DNA from: Actinomycetes bacterium
Lineage (GTDB): Bacteria > Actinomycetota > Actinomycetes > Propionibacteriales > Propionibacteriaceae
Assembly: GCA_023392635.1 (NCBI GenBank)
Contig: JAEVYS010000092.1
Coordinates: forward strand, 53,256-117,255
Reading direction: 5' to 3'
DNA length: 64,000 nucleotides
Shown here: positions 1 to 7,700 of the stretch, in pieces
Numbering within the stretch: the first letter of the stretch is position 1
How the letters are laid out: every line of letters begins with the position of its first letter
The notes under the pieces: generated by a model
What the model saw: only the letters and a program-made list of their open reading frames with translations
The model's database searches: none
Told to the model about the DNA's origin: nothing
Translations under genes and position numbers: made by a program

Positions 1-247
1 CGTAACCCGCGCCACGGGACGCAGGGCTCACCCAGGCCGACATGACCATGGCATGGCCGGGCTCCTCCAGCGGCGCGAGCAGCAGCGCACCGGTGACCTC
101 GCCGTCCACGGACAGCTTCACTCCGCACCAGCCCCAGACCGTGGCCGCGGAGATAGCCCACGGGGTGTCCTTCGGGACGGTTCGTCCGCAGTAGGGGCAG
201 GCGAGGGTCGGCAACTCCGACAGCGTCACCATCGACAACCTCGGCAT
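1..247 (-). CDS. GNAT-like acetyltransferase with N-terminal zinc ribbon (partial)
   Basis: This is the N-terminal 82 residues of a protein that runs off the left edge of the window. It starts at the ATG complementary to 245-247, with a purine-rich GAAGGGGG just upstream; a second in-frame ATG lies five codons in. A CPYCGRTVP motif near residue 17 looks like half of a small zinc ribbon. The last visible residues, WVSPASRGAGY, resemble the acetyl-CoA-binding strand and R-G-x-G loop of GNAT enzymes (WVxPxxRGxGxG). Substrate is unknown. It is transcribed divergently from the aminotransferase at 328. GNAT membership is an inference from one motif, since the rest of the fold lies outside the window. 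Confidence 0.6.
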   Translation of the reverse strand, partial: MPRLSMVTLSELPTLACPYCGRTVPKDTPWAISAATVWGWCGVKLSVDGEVTGALLLAPLEEPGHAMVMSAWVSPASRGAGY

Positions 248-327
248 GCCACCCCCTTCGGCTGTGGGAATCCACCCTGCGGGTGGGTCGGTTTCATCCT
301 AGGCGGAAGGTGCGGCAGTCTGGTGCG

Positions 328-1644
328 GTGAGCCTCCCAGAGCCGTCCCGCCGCGACACCCGGCTGGACACCTACATCGACGCTTACGCCGAGCGCACGC
401 ACGGCCTGACGGTTTCCGCCGTCCGAGCCCTGTTCGCGGTGGCGAACCGTCCCGAGGTGGTCTCACTGGCCGGCGGCATGCCGAACATCGCCGACCTCCC
501 CCGCGAAGCGCTGGCCAAGGCCGTCGACCGTCTGATCAGTGAGCGCGGCACCCAGGCGATGCAGTACGGCTCGGGGCAGGGCGAGCCGTTCATGCGGGAG
601 AAGATCGTCGAGGTGATGTCGGAGGAGCAGATCCATGCCCACGCCGACGACATCGTGGTCACCTGCGGTTCGCAGCAGGCACTGGACCTGGTGACGCGCG
701 TGTTCTGCGACCCGGGGGACGTGGTCCTGGCCGAGGCGCCGAGCTACGTGGGGGCTCTGGGGACCTTCCACGCCTACCAGTGCCAGGTGGTCCACGTCGC
801 GATGGACGACGCAGGGATCGACCCGGTCGCGCTGCGGGGCGCGCTGGTCTCGCTCCGGGCGGCGGGCAAGCGGGTCAAGTTCCTCTACACCATCCCGAAC
901 TTCCAGAACCCCACCGGCGTCACCCAGACCGTCGAGCGCCGCCGCGCGATCATCGAGATCGCGAAGGAGCACGACCTGCTGATCATCGAGGACAATCCCT
1001 ACGGACTGCTCACCCTGGACGCCGCGCCCATGCCTGCGCTGCGCTCGATGGACGCGGACAACGTGATCTACCTCGGCTCCTTCTCCAAGATCTTCGCCCC
1101 GGGCTTCCGGGTGGGCTGGGCGCTCGCTCCGCACGCCGTCCGGGAGAAGCTCGTGCTCACCCAGGAGGCGGCCACGCTCTGCCCGCCGGTCTTCAGCCAG
1201 TTCGCGATCGCCACCTACCTGGAGGAGTTCGACTGGCGCAGCCAGATCACCGTGTTCCGCGACATGTACCGCGAGCGCAGGGACGCGATGCTGGCCGGCC
1301 TGGGCGAGTACATGCTCGACGGCACCACCTGGACGCAGCCGCAGGGCGGGTTCTTCGTCTGGGTCACGCTGCCCGAGGGCGTCGACTCGCAGGCGATGCT
1401 GCCGCGCGCGGTCACCGCCCGCGTCGCCTACACCCCGGGCACCGCCTTCTACGCCGACGGGTTGGGCAGCCGCAACATGCGACTGTCGTTCTGCTTTCCC
1501 ACCGCCGAGCGCATCCTCGAGGGCACCCGCCGACTCGGCGAAGTGCTCCAGCAGGAGTTGGAGATGAACCGCACCTTCGGCATCGGCTTCCAGACCCCGC
1601 GTCACCACGACCTCAGCTTTGGCCCGGCTCCAGACATCAGTTAG
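328..1644 (+). CDS. PLP-dependent aminotransferase (fold type I, LysN/MocR-like)
   Basis: This is a complete fold-type I aminotransferase of 438 residues from the GTG at 328; an in-frame ATG at 283 would add 15 residues of unlikely N-terminus. Visible landmarks are GSGQGEP near residue 81, NPTG near 194, EDNPYG near 221 and the PLP-lysine motif SFSK (Lys near 254), followed by PGFRVGW with the conserved arginine. This pattern fits the 2-aminoadipate/aromatic aminotransferase and MocR C-domain group, but there is no DNA-binding N-domain. It lies 9 bp before an ATP-grasp ligase gene and probably shares its operon. The specific amino acid substrate cannot be read from sequence. Confidence 0.88.
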   Translation: MSLPEPSRRDTRLDTYIDAYAERTHGLTVSAVRALFAVANRPEVVSLAGGMPNIADLPREALAKAVDRLISERGTQAMQYGSGQGEPFMREKIVEVMSEEQIHAHADDIVVTCGSQQALDLVTRVFCDPGDVVLAEAPSYVGALGTFHAYQCQVVHVAMDDAGIDPVALRGALVSLRAAGKRVKFLYTIPNFQNPTGVTQTVERRRAIIEIAKEHDLLIIEDNPYGLLTLDAAPMPALRSMDADNVIYLGSFSKIFAPGFRVGWALAPHAVREKLVLTQEAATLCPPVFSQFAIATYLEEFDWRSQITVFRDMYRERRDAMLAGLGEYMLDGTTWTQPQGGFFVWVTLPEGVDSQAMLPRAVTARVAYTPGTAFYADGLGSRNMRLSFCFPTAERILEGTRRLGEVLQQELEMNRTFGIGFQTPRHHDLSFGPAPDIS

Positions 1645-1653
1645 GCGAATCCC

Positions 1654-2622
1654 ATGACCGAATCCCCCACCCACGGCCCCATCGTCGTGCTCGCCGGCGG
1701 GCTCTCCCACGAGCGTGATGTGTCGCTGCGCTCCGGACGCAGGGTCGCGCAGGCGCTGCGTGACCAGGGCCGCGAGGTCGTCGAGTCCGACCTCACGCCC
1801 GACCTGATCGACCTCCTGCGCGGCCTGGAGCGGCCGGTGGCCTTCCCGGTGCTGCACGGCGGCGTCGGCGAGGACGGCGGCCTGCAGCAGGTGCTGACGC
1901 TGCTGGACGTGCCCTACGTCGGCTCGCAGCCGGCAGCCTGCCGCCGCTCGTTCAACAAGGCGGTCAGCGGTCCGCTGATCGAACAGGCGGGTCTCACCCG
2001 TCCGCGGATGGCGGCGCTGCCCCACGACATGTTCCGTGAGCTCGGGGCCGCCGCCCTGGTGAGCGCCCTCGGTGAGCGGATCGGGTTCCCGATGATCGTG
2101 AAGCCGGCCCGCGGCGGCTCCGCGCTCGGCTGCACGAAGGTCACCGACGTCGCCGGCCTGCCGTCGGCGATGGTGTCGGCGTACTCCTACGGCGACCTCG
2201 CCGTCGTCGAGGAGTTCATCGATGGCACCGAGGTGGCTGTCACCGTCGTCGAGCTGGACGGGACGCAGGTCCCGCTGCCCGCGGTCGAGATCCGTCCGAA
2301 CTCGGGCATCTACGACTACACCGCGCGCTACACCGCCGGCGAGACCCGCTTCATCGTTCCCGCCACGCTCAGCGATGAGGCCGCCCAGGCGTGCGCCGAC
2401 CTCGCGGTCGCGGCCCACCGGGTGCTCGGGCTGCGGGATGTGTCCCGCGCGGACATCGTCGTACGGACGGACGGCACGCCGGTCTTCCTCGAGACCAACG
2501 TCGCCCCCGGCATGACCGAGACCTCGTTGCTCCCGCAGGCGGTCGAGGCGGCCGGCTACGACTTCGGCCTGCTCTGTGCCCAGCTCGTGGACAACGCGTG
2601 GGCGCGACACCGGACGGAATGA
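1654..2622 (+). CDS. D-alanine--D-alanine ligase family protein (ATP-grasp)
   Basis: This 322-residue ATP-grasp ligase has the Ddl N-terminal signature GGLSHERDVSLRSG near residues 14-27, the lid-region motif KPARGGSALGC near 150, and a C-terminal metal-binding segment NVAPGMTETS near 285. Ddl enzymes join two D-alanines for peptidoglycan precursors in the cytoplasm. Family members can also make other dipeptide-like bonds, and this one is shorter than canonical Ddl (about 350-370 residues). It sits directly after a PLP aminotransferase and overlaps the SURF1 gene by ATGA, so the three are probably co-transcribed. A second housekeeping ddl elsewhere in the genome is likely, which would make this a paralogue of uncertain substrate. 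Confidence 0.8.
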   Translation: MTESPTHGPIVVLAGGLSHERDVSLRSGRRVAQALRDQGREVVESDLTPDLIDLLRGLERPVAFPVLHGGVGEDGGLQQVLTLLDVPYVGSQPAACRRSFNKAVSGPLIEQAGLTRPRMAALPHDMFRELGAAALVSALGERIGFPMIVKPARGGSALGCTKVTDVAGLPSAMVSAYSYGDLAVVEEFIDGTEVAVTVVELDGTQVPLPAVEIRPNSGIYDYTARYTAGETRFIVPATLSDEAAQACADLAVAAHRVLGLRDVSRADIVVRTDGTPVFLETNVAPGMTETSLLPQAVEAAGYDFGLLCAQLVDNAWARHRTE

Positions 2623-3329
2623 ACACCCTGGCGAAGCAGTGGGCGATCGGCCTGCTCGGTGCCGCGATCTGCATCGCCATGCTGGGCCTCGGCCTGTGGC
2701 AGATGCGGGTCTTCGAGAGCAGGGAGACCGAGTCGGCAGCGGCCACCGCAGCGCTGCCCCCCGTCCCCCTGAACACCCTGATCGGTCCCGACGAGCAGTG
2801 GGGCAAGGCCTATGGTCGTGCCGTGACGCTGGAGGGACGGTTCCTGCCGCGTCAGCAGGTGCGGGTCATGGGGACGGACGCGACGGTGCGCGTGCTCACC
2901 GCCTTTCTCCTTGACGACGGGCGGGTGCTGCCCGTGGTGCGCGGAACGGTGCCGGGCGCGGAGGCCGTGCCCGCGCCGCCGGGCGGTCGGCGCAGTGTCT
3001 CCGGAGTGCTGCTCCCCTCTGAGCCGGCCGCGGACGCCCCGTCCGGACCAGGCACGATGGGCTCGGTGCGGCTGCCCGCGCTCGCCCAGTCGTGGCCCCA
3101 GCAGCTGCTTCCAGGTTTCATCACCTTGTCCGGCGCTGATTCCGCGTCGCAGGGGCTCGGCACGGCGGCCGTGGTGTTGCCGGCTGGGGAGGGCTCGTTC
3201 ACGAACATCGGCTACGCGCTGCAGTGGTGGGTGTTCGCCGGGTTCGGGGCGTTCATGACCGTCCGTTTCGTACGCGCGCTGGGACGCCAGGGATCGCTGG
3301 GTACGCTGTCGGACCAGGAGGAAGAATGA
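2619..3329 (+). CDS. SURF1 family cytochrome oxidase assembly protein
   Basis: The gene starts at ATG 2619, overlapping the previous stop by ATGA, and gives 236 residues. It has the SURF1 layout: an N-terminal membrane helix (residues 8-27) ending in GLGLWQM, which matches the family's GxWQ motif, a large extracytoplasmic loop, and a C-terminal membrane helix beginning NIGYALQWWVFAGF, highly typical of actinobacterial SURF1. SURF1 proteins help insert heme a into cytochrome c oxidase subunit I, so an aa3-type oxidase is expected elsewhere. The gene is translationally coupled on both sides, to the ligase before and the DUF3817 gene after. Confidence 0.9.
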   Translation: MNTLAKQWAIGLLGAAICIAMLGLGLWQMRVFESRETESAAATAALPPVPLNTLIGPDEQWGKAYGRAVTLEGRFLPRQQVRVMGTDATVRVLTAFLLDDGRVLPVVRGTVPGAEAVPAPPGGRRSVSGVLLPSEPAADAPSGPGTMGSVRLPALAQSWPQQLLPGFITLSGADSASQGLGTAAVVLPAGEGSFTNIGYALQWWVFAGFGAFMTVRFVRALGRQGSLGTLSDQEEE

Positions 3330-3709
3330 GCGAAGCCGTCGCACCGGCCACCCCCGGGATCCTGCCCGCGCAGGTGCCGGCGATCCGCGGGGCGCTCCTG
3401 CGCTACCGGATCATGGCCTATCTCGTGGGCACGCTGCTCGTCGTGCTCGTGGTGGTCGGGGTGCCCCTGAAGTACTTCGGGGGCAACGGAGCGGTCGTCA
3501 CCTGGACCGGCGTCCCCCACGGCTACCTCTACATGGTGCTGCTCGTCACTGCGTACGACCTCGGCCGGCGGGTGCACTGGCCCTGGAGCCGACTGATCCT
3601 CATCGGCCTGGCGGGCACCGTCCCGTTCCTCTCGTTCTGGGCCGAGTACTCCGCCCGCACCGACGTCCGGCGGCGCTTGCGGGCCGTCGAGGCCCCTCCC
3701 GTGGAGTGA
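3326..3709 (+). CDS. DUF3817 domain-containing membrane protein
   Basis: This 127-residue membrane protein starts at ATG 3326, overlapping SURF1 by ATGA and preceded by GGAGGAAG. Three hydrophobic segments are visible: about residues 25-45, 60-80 and 90-105. The motifs VPLKYFGG, GVPHGYLYM and VPFLSFWAEY are the usual landmarks of the DUF3817 (integral membrane, YdzA/YnzE-like) family. Its function is not established. Frequent actinobacterial linkage to SURF1 suggests a membrane or respiratory role, but this is context only. Confidence 0.85.
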   Translation: MSEAVAPATPGILPAQVPAIRGALLRYRIMAYLVGTLLVVLVVVGVPLKYFGGNGAVVTWTGVPHGYLYMVLLVTAYDLGRRVHWPWSRLILIGLAGTVPFLSFWAEYSARTDVRRRLRAVEAPPVE

Positions 3710-3714
3710 CGCGC

Positions 3715-4254
3715 ATGGTCGACCCTGCCGGTGCCGCCCGCCCGAGGGTCGTCCCGGCGCCAGGACCACGGCTCATCGACGTCCCCGCGACCCGGTTCGG
3801 GGAGTGCCTCGAGGTCCTGCACGCCGGGTTCGGCACCGAGATCGCCGACTACGGCATCACGGCCGTCAACACGCCGACCAACCCCGCCTTCTGGGATGAC
3901 ACGGTCATCCCTGCGCTCATCGCGCGTGGTTTCCAGTTCTTCGCCCTCGAGGAGGCGGGGCACATCGTCGGCTGTGCGTTCGTCGGTGCGTCCCGTGGAC
4001 ACCCCGGCGCGTGGGTGCTGCGGCACCTCGCCGTCCACCCGGGAGCACGCCATCATGGTTTCGGCGAAGTGCTGGTCACCGAGGCCTCGCGCCGTGCCCT
4101 CATCGGCGGCGCTCGGGCGCTCCGCATCGGCATCGTCGCAGAGAACTCACGCCTCGGGTCCTGGTACGTCCGGCTCGGGTTCGTCCCGACGGAGACGGGC
4201 ATCAGCTATCCGGGGCTGCCGTTCACCGTCGATCACCTTGAACTCGCGCTTTAG
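3715..4254 (+). CDS. GNAT family N-acetyltransferase
   Basis: This protein of 179 residues starts at ATG 3715; an in-frame GTG at 3706 overlaps the previous stop, but GTGGAG at 3701 is better spaced for the ATG. The central stretch VLRHLAVHPGARHHGFGEVLV carries the GNAT motif A pattern (VxPxxRxxGxG/A), here with histidines and phenylalanine in the pyrophosphate loop, so the canonical R/Q-x-x-G-x-G/A is relaxed. Motif B is suggested by SWYVRLGFVPTET near the C-terminus. The substrate is unknown. It is the last gene of the 328-4254 run and converges on parB across 18 bp. Confidence 0.82.
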   Translation: MVDPAGAARPRVVPAPGPRLIDVPATRFGECLEVLHAGFGTEIADYGITAVNTPTNPAFWDDTVIPALIARGFQFFALEEAGHIVGCAFVGASRGHPGAWVLRHLAVHPGARHHGFGEVLVTEASRRALIGGARALRIGIVAENSRLGSWYVRLGFVPTETGISYPGLPFTVDHLELAL

Positions 4255-4272
4255 ATGTTTGTCGACATAGGG

Positions 4273-5163
4273 CTAAATCAGTAAATCGGCGATCCGTGCG
4301 AGATCCTCCGCGCCGGCGAACTCGATGACGATACGTCCCTTGCTACGGCCCTCGCTCACCAGGACCCGGGTGTCGAGACGCTCGGTGAGCGCCCGCTGCA
4401 GCTCCTCCGCGGGTCCCGACAGCTCCACCGGCTGCTTCGAACGGGGGGCACGGCGGGTTCCGTGCTCCCCCACCGACACGATCTCTTCCGCGGCGCGTAC
4501 CGAGAGCCCCTCCGCGACGATGCGGGTCGCCAGGTGCTCCATGGCCGCGGCGTCAGGCAGCATCAGCAGGGCGCGGGCGTGTCCCGCGCTCAGGACGCCC
4601 GCGGCGACGCGACGCTGCACCGGGGCCGGCAACTGGAGCAGGCGGATGGTGTTGGAGATCTGGGGTCGCGACCGCTTGATCCGCACGGAGAGCTCTTCCT
4701 GGGTGCAGTTGAAGTCGCTCATCATCTGCTGGTACGCCGCCGCCTCCTCCAGCGGGTTCAGCTGGGCGCGGTGCAGGTTCTCCAGGAGCGCGTCACGCAA
4801 CAGGTCGGCGTCCTCGGTGCGGCGGATGATCGCCGGAATTGTCGATAAACCTGCTTGTTGACTTGCCCGGAGGCGACGTTCTCCCATGACGAGCTCATAG
4901 CTGCCGTCGTCGAGTGGCCGCACGACCACCGGCTGCAGCAGGCCCACCTCACTGATGGAGCCGACGAGCTCGGCGAGGGCATCCTCGTCGAAGACGGTGC
5001 GTGGTTGTTTGGGGTTCGGACGGACGTCCGCGATGGGTACCTCGGCGAAGCGGGCACCCAAGGGGACGTCGGGCTGGGCGGCCTCCGTCCCATGCAGGTC
5101 GGGATCGGTGCGCTGAAGGAGGTCCCCCAGGCCCCTGCCCAGGCCGGTGTGGCGTGCGTTCAT
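4273..5163 (-). CDS. parB: Chromosome-partitioning protein ParB
   Basis: ParB (296 residues) is the CTP-dependent clamp that loads at parS sites and forms the origin partition complex with ParA and SMC. The N-terminus GLGRGLGDLL is the typical ParA-contacting segment. The CTP-binding/clamp domain contains GERRLRA at residues 94-100 (box II) and ENLHRAQLNPLEEA near 128. A helix-turn-helix follows at about 153-175, and the C-terminal 40 residues form the dimerization domain. The start ATG (5163-5161) overlaps the parA stop by ATGA. Two parS candidates lie within 1 kb upstream. Confidence 0.97.
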   Translation of the reverse strand: MNARHTGLGRGLGDLLQRTDPDLHGTEAAQPDVPLGARFAEVPIADVRPNPKQPRTVFDEDALAELVGSISEVGLLQPVVVRPLDDGSYELVMGERRLRASQQAGLSTIPAIIRRTEDADLLRDALLENLHRAQLNPLEEAAAYQQMMSDFNCTQEELSVRIKRSRPQISNTIRLLQLPAPVQRRVAAGVLSAGHARALLMLPDAAAMEHLATRIVAEGLSVRAAEEIVSVGEHGTRRAPRSKQPVELSGPAEELQRALTERLDTRVLVSEGRSKGRIVIEFAGAEDLARIADLLI

Positions 5164-6095
5164 GCCGAGTGCTCCTTGCTGAGGTTGAGGGCCGCGCCGC
5201 GCTCCGCCAGCTCGGTGGCCGCGTCGAGGTAGGCCTGGGCTCCGGCGGACGCCGAGTGGTAGGTGAGGACGGACTGGCCGTAGCTCGGTGCCTCCGAGAC
5301 GCGGACCGAGCGGGGTATCGCAGCCCGAAGAGTCTCCTTCGGGAAGTGCTTGCGTACCTCAGCCGCCACCTGTGAGGCGAGCCTCGTCCGTCCGTCGTAC
5401 ATGGTGAGGAGGACGGTGGAGAGGTACAAGTGGTCGTTCATGGACCCCTTCACGAGGTTGATCGTCCTCAGGAGCTGTGAGACGCCTTCCAGGGCGTAGT
5501 ACTCGCACTGGATCGGGATCAGTATCTCCTCGGCGGCGACGAGCGCGTTGAGAGTCAGCAGGCCGAGGGAGGGCGGGCAGTCGATCAACACGTAGTCGGG
5601 CTGGTAGCGCGCGTTGAAGGTCTTGAGTGCATTCAGTAGCCGGCTCTCCCTGGCCGGGGTGGTGACCAGACCGATCTCCGCTCCGGCGAGGTCGATCGTG
5701 GCGGGAAGGACCCACAGGCTGTCGGCCTCCGGGGAGCGCTTGATGAGGCTGGCGATGGGCGAGTTGGCAGTCAGCACCTCGTAGGTGCCCTGGATCCCTT
5801 CGTGGTGATCGATGCCCAAGGCGGTGGACGCGTTGCCCTGTGGGTCCAGGTCGATGACCAGGACGCTCAGGCCACCCATCGCGAGCGCGGTGGCGAGGTT
5901 CACCGCCGACGTGGTCTTTCCCACGCCACCCTTCTGGTTGGCGATCACCATCGTCCGGGTCCGGGGCGGCTTCGGCAGCGTTGTTTCACGTGAAACAGTG
6001 AGCACCAGGTCGTCTGGGTCGTCGCGCCGGGGATCGCCGAACTCCGGTTCGTCGAAGACAACGCGGCGCGGAGTCGGCGGGGGAGTGATCGTCAT
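5160..6095 (-). CDS. parA: Chromosome-partitioning ATPase ParA (Soj)
   Basis: This 311-residue deviant-Walker ATPase has KGGVGKTTSAVNLA at residues 55-68, DLDPQGNAST for the switch region near 84, and DCPPSLGLLTLNAL near 172. It binds nucleoid DNA as an ATP dimer and moves ParB-parS complexes. A 48-residue basic/proline-rich extension precedes the ATPase core. Within it, codons for V-S-R-E-T contain a perfect 16-bp parS sequence, so the coding region doubles as a centromere site. It is coupled to parB by ATGA. Confidence 0.97.
   Translation of the reverse strand: MTITPPPTPRRVVFDEPEFGDPRRDDPDDLVLTVSRETTLPKPPRTRTMVIANQKGGVGKTTSAVNLATALAMGGLSVLVIDLDPQGNASTALGIDHHEGIQGTYEVLTANSPIASLIKRSPEADSLWVLPATIDLAGAEIGLVTTPARESRLLNALKTFNARYQPDYVLIDCPPSLGLLTLNALVAAEEILIPIQCEYYALEGVSQLLRTINLVKGSMNDHLYLSTVLLTMYDGRTRLASQVAAEVRKHFPKETLRAAIPRSVRVSEAPSYGQSVLTYHSASAGAQAYLDAATELAERGAALNLSKEHSA
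5982..5997. other. parS centromere site (perfect 16-mer)
   Basis: The palindrome TGTTTCACGTGAAACA matches the consensus ParB-binding parS site at all 16 positions. It lies inside the parA coding sequence, encoding Val-Ser-Arg-Glu-Thr near residue 34, about 4 kb from oriC. This is the expected location for a primary partition site. Confidence 0.95.
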
Positions 6096-6115
6096 GGGTC
6101 TCCTGCAGCGATCGA

Positions 6116-6131
6116 CGTTTCACGTGAAACA
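6116..6131. other. parS centromere site (15 of 16 matches)
   Basis: CGTTTCACGTGAAACA differs from consensus parS only at the first base. It lies 20 bp upstream of the parA start, so ParB binding here could also repress parA-parB transcription. The distance from the perfect site is 134 bp. Confidence 0.88.
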
Positions 6132-6496
6132 TCAGGATAGGGGGTGTCGGCGACACCGTTGAGTCGGTCTGCCTCCGCGCATTGATCGCCGCGCTTGTGT
6201 CCGCATCTTGACCACCGTGGTTGCGTCTGCGCCCGGTCGACCTTCAGCGCCGCCACTGCGAGGCTACTGTTGGACAGTTATTCACAACACGTTGATATCC
6301 GCCGGATGGACCAGACCTGACCGCAAAGGCCGGGTTCGGGACGCCCTTCGAGCGACCTATCCCTTGGAACCCGACCCACGCAGACGCGAGCCTCGCGCTC
6401 AAGGAAGGGCAAAGTCCGAGAACGGCGTCCCGAAGCCGGCCGGAAGCAGACGCAACCCAGCAGGGGCCCACTGCCGTCACGAACAGCAGATCAACC
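6132..6496. other. Intergenic region between rsmG and parA
   Basis: These 365 bp hold no convincing gene; the short reading frames on both strands lack family features and ribosome binding sites. The region should carry the parA promoter and the end of the rsmG transcript. It contains TTATTCACA at 6278-6286, one mismatch from the DnaA box TTATCCACA, in a locally AT-richer stretch (6268-6300). No terminator hairpin was found. The DnaA box is only a candidate because it stands alone. Confidence 0.4.
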
Positions 6497-7096
6497 TCAG
6501 CGCGTGAGTTCGACCACCCAGGTCGTCTCGCTGGTTCCCGGCACCGGGAACTCGTGCACCGTCCCGGTCAACCGGCTTTTGCGGAGCAGGGGAGCGGCGT
6601 CCGCGAGCTCCTCCGCGGCCGTCGAGCCTTTGAGGGCCAGCAAGCGTCCGCCGGGAGCGATCAGGGGCAGACACCAGCCGACGAGCCGGGGGAGCGGTGC
6701 CACCGCCCGGCAGGTCACCACGTCGAAGGTGCCGCGGTGTTCCTCGGCCCGAGCGCGCACCACGCTCACACGCTCACCCAGGCCGAGTTCCTCGACCGCA
6801 AGCTCAAGGAAGTTCGCCCGGCGCAGCAGGGATTCGAGCAGCGTCACCCGAAGATCTGGACGCAGGATAGCCAGCGGGATGCCCGGGAGGCCGGCCCCGC
6901 TGCCGACGTCGACCACCGTCGCGCCGTTGGGAAACAGCCCGGCACCCGCGACGCAGTTGAGGACGTGGCGCTCCCACAGCCGGTCGCCCTCGCGCGGACC
7001 CACCAGACCCCAGTCGATTCCTCGACTTGCCAATATGTCTACATATCGGCCCGCGGGCTCAGCGCCGTCCCCGAAGACCTCGGCCCGCGCGTCCAC
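6497..7096 (-). CDS. rsmG: 16S rRNA (guanine(527)-N7)-methyltransferase RsmG
   Basis: RsmG (GidB, 199 residues) methylates N7 of G527 in 16S rRNA using S-adenosylmethionine; its loss gives low-level streptomycin resistance in many bacteria. The SAM-binding motif VVDVGSGAGLPGIPLA is at residues 61-76, preceded by the family motif WERHVLNC (usual form LW.RHi.DS/N) near 41. The post-motif TCRAVAPLPRLVGWCLPL and LALKG are also typical. It starts at a GTG six bases after the jag stop, consistent with the rpmH-rnpA-yidD-yidC-jag-rsmG operon. Confidence 0.96.
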   Translation of the reverse strand: MDARAEVFGDGAEPAGRYVDILASRGIDWGLVGPREGDRLWERHVLNCVAGAGLFPNGATVVDVGSGAGLPGIPLAILRPDLRVTLLESLLRRANFLELAVEELGLGERVSVVRARAEEHRGTFDVVTCRAVAPLPRLVGWCLPLIAPGGRLLALKGSTAAEELADAAPLLRKSRLTGTVHEFPVPGTSETTWVVELTR

Positions 7097-7102
7097 CAGG
7101 GG

Positions 7103-7681
7103 TCAGGACTTGGGCAGCACCACGACGCGGCGGTGCGGCTCCTCACCCTCAGACTCGCTGATCAGGCCGGCAGCCGCGACCGAGTCATGGACGATCTTCC
7201 GCTCGAACGGGTTCATCGGTGCGAGGCGCACGGCCTCACCCGACTCCTTCACCTCGGCGACGGCGTCCCGCGCGAGATCCTGGAGCACCTTGCGTCGCTT
7301 GTCCCGGTGGCCGCCGATGTCGAGCATCAGCCGGCTGCGGTGACCGGTCTCGGTCATCACGGCGAGCCGGGCCAACTCCTGCAGCGCCTCGAGCACCTCG
7401 CCGTCCTTCCCGACGAGGACGTCGCCCTCGGTGAGGATCGAGACGTGCGCACGGCCGCCTTCGGCGTAGGTGTCGATGTCGCCGTCCAGGTCGGCGATGT
7501 CGAGCAGCTCCTCGAGGTAGTCGGCCGCGATCTCACCCTCGTTCTCCAGGGCCGACTCCTTGCGCGACCGCGGCGCCTCCTCGGCGTCCTCGGTGCCGAC
7601 CCCTTCGGTCTCGACGTCGTCGGTCTCGACGTCGACGCTCTCTTCGACGACCACGTCCAGGTCGTTCTGATCTTCGCTCAC
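7103..7681 (-). CDS. jag: Jag/KhpB family RNA-binding protein (KH and R3H domains)
   Basis: This 192-residue protein starts at GTG 7681. An acidic N-terminal tail of about 50 residues (rich in D, E and V) is followed by a KH-like domain (about 55-125; VLVGKDGEVLEALQELA is the GxxG-type loop) and a C-terminal R3H domain with the diagnostic APMNPFERKIVHDSV near 150. Jag/KhpB proteins bind RNA and in Firmicutes act with KhpA in cell-division control. The usual Jag_N domain is replaced here by the acidic tail, which is common in actinobacteria. It lies 19 bp downstream of yidC in the same operon. Confidence 0.93.
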   Translation of the reverse strand: MSEDQNDLDVVVEESVDVETDDVETEGVGTEDAEEAPRSRKESALENEGEIAADYLEELLDIADLDGDIDTYAEGGRAHVSILTEGDVLVGKDGEVLEALQELARLAVMTETGHRSRLMLDIGGHRDKRRKVLQDLARDAVAEVKESGEAVRLAPMNPFERKIVHDSVAAAGLISESEGEEPHRRVVVLPKS

Positions 7682-7700
7682 GTTGTCCTACTCCTCGTCG

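Noticed and set aside
463..2610. Minus-strand open frame of 715 codons across the aminotransferase and ligase genes
   Set aside because: It is antisense to genes with clear catalytic motifs and has no recognisable domain.
6208..6507. Short plus-strand frame in the rsmG-parA interval
   Set aside because: No ribosome binding site, no hydrophobic or domain features, and it runs into rsmG antisense.
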